NCBI GenBank assembly: GCA_012845835.1
Contig: JABAKD010000019.1
Location: 12,541,344 to 12,605,343, forward strand
Length of the DNA: 64,000 nucleotides
Direction: 5' to 3'
Origin: Undaria pinnatifida
Lineage: Eukaryota > Sar > Phaeophyceae > Laminariales > Alariaceae
This document shows, piece after piece, positions 63,951-64,000 of the stretch. A program made the position numbers and the translations under genes. Numbering within the stretch: the first letter of the stretch is position 1; each line of letters starts with the position of its first letter. Under the pieces are notes generated by a model. The model worked only from the letters and a program-made list of their open reading frames with translations. It did no database searches and was not told the origin of the DNA.

Positions 63951-64000
63951 TAGAGCATGTTCCTGAACACGTTGGTGCGGCAGTTCTTCCTGAAACGCTT
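63951..64000 (+). other. Possible start of a further gene, cut by the window edge
   Basis: ATGTTCCTGAACACG at 63957 opens MFLNTLVRQFFLKR to the window edge, with no repeat match. Too little is present to identify it. Confidence 0.2.

Overview
This is eukaryotic nuclear DNA that is poor in genes and extremely rich in repeats. The genes have GT-AG introns, often with GTGAGT or GTAAGT donors. One gene spreads 11 short exons over 16 kb. There is no operon layout and there are no ribosome binding sites. A seven-transmembrane receptor fused to an RGS domain, long introns and dense transposon relics fit a large-genome photosynthetic stramenopile such as a brown alga. That assignment is inference: no rRNA or plastid marker is present.

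Layout. 1-16.3 kb: no convincing gene, only tandem and dispersed repeats. 16.3-26.5 kb: Helitron unit 1 on the minus strand, with an intact 1636-aa Rep-helicase-OTU protein (17132-22042) and, upstream of it, a small zinc-finger gene whose first coding exon lies on the opposite strand. 26.5-30.2 kb: MITE-like and SINE-like elements. 30.2-42.3 kb: Helitron unit 2, in the same orientation and gene order, with a decayed Rep-helicase-OTU gene (frameshift at 34882-34886) and a collinear four-exon zinc-finger gene. Its 3' flank is a degenerate satellite (30.3-32.1 kb) ending at a GC-rich hairpin. 43.2-59.3 kb: the 7TM-RGS gene on the plus strand. All eleven exon junctions keep frame and give a predicted 572-aa protein. 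59.3-64 kb: repeats and perhaps the first piece of another gene.

Functions. The two Helitron units pair a rolling-circle transposase (HUH Rep nuclease, PIF1-type helicase and C-terminal OTU-type cysteine protease, a Helentron-like layout) with an upstream cysteine-rich gene. Its zinc fingers resemble the PARP type (C-x2-C ... IKEGD ... H-x2-C), and one finger is split across the exon 1/exon 2 junction. The two Rep-helicase proteins differ at very many positions, so the shared order suggests the zinc-finger gene is a conserved accessory of this Helitron lineage. This is the best candidate here for an undescribed system.

A second theme is that introns next to real exons hold partial copies of those same exons, with the splice edges included. 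This is seen in the zinc-finger gene of unit 2 and at several places in the 7TM-RGS gene.
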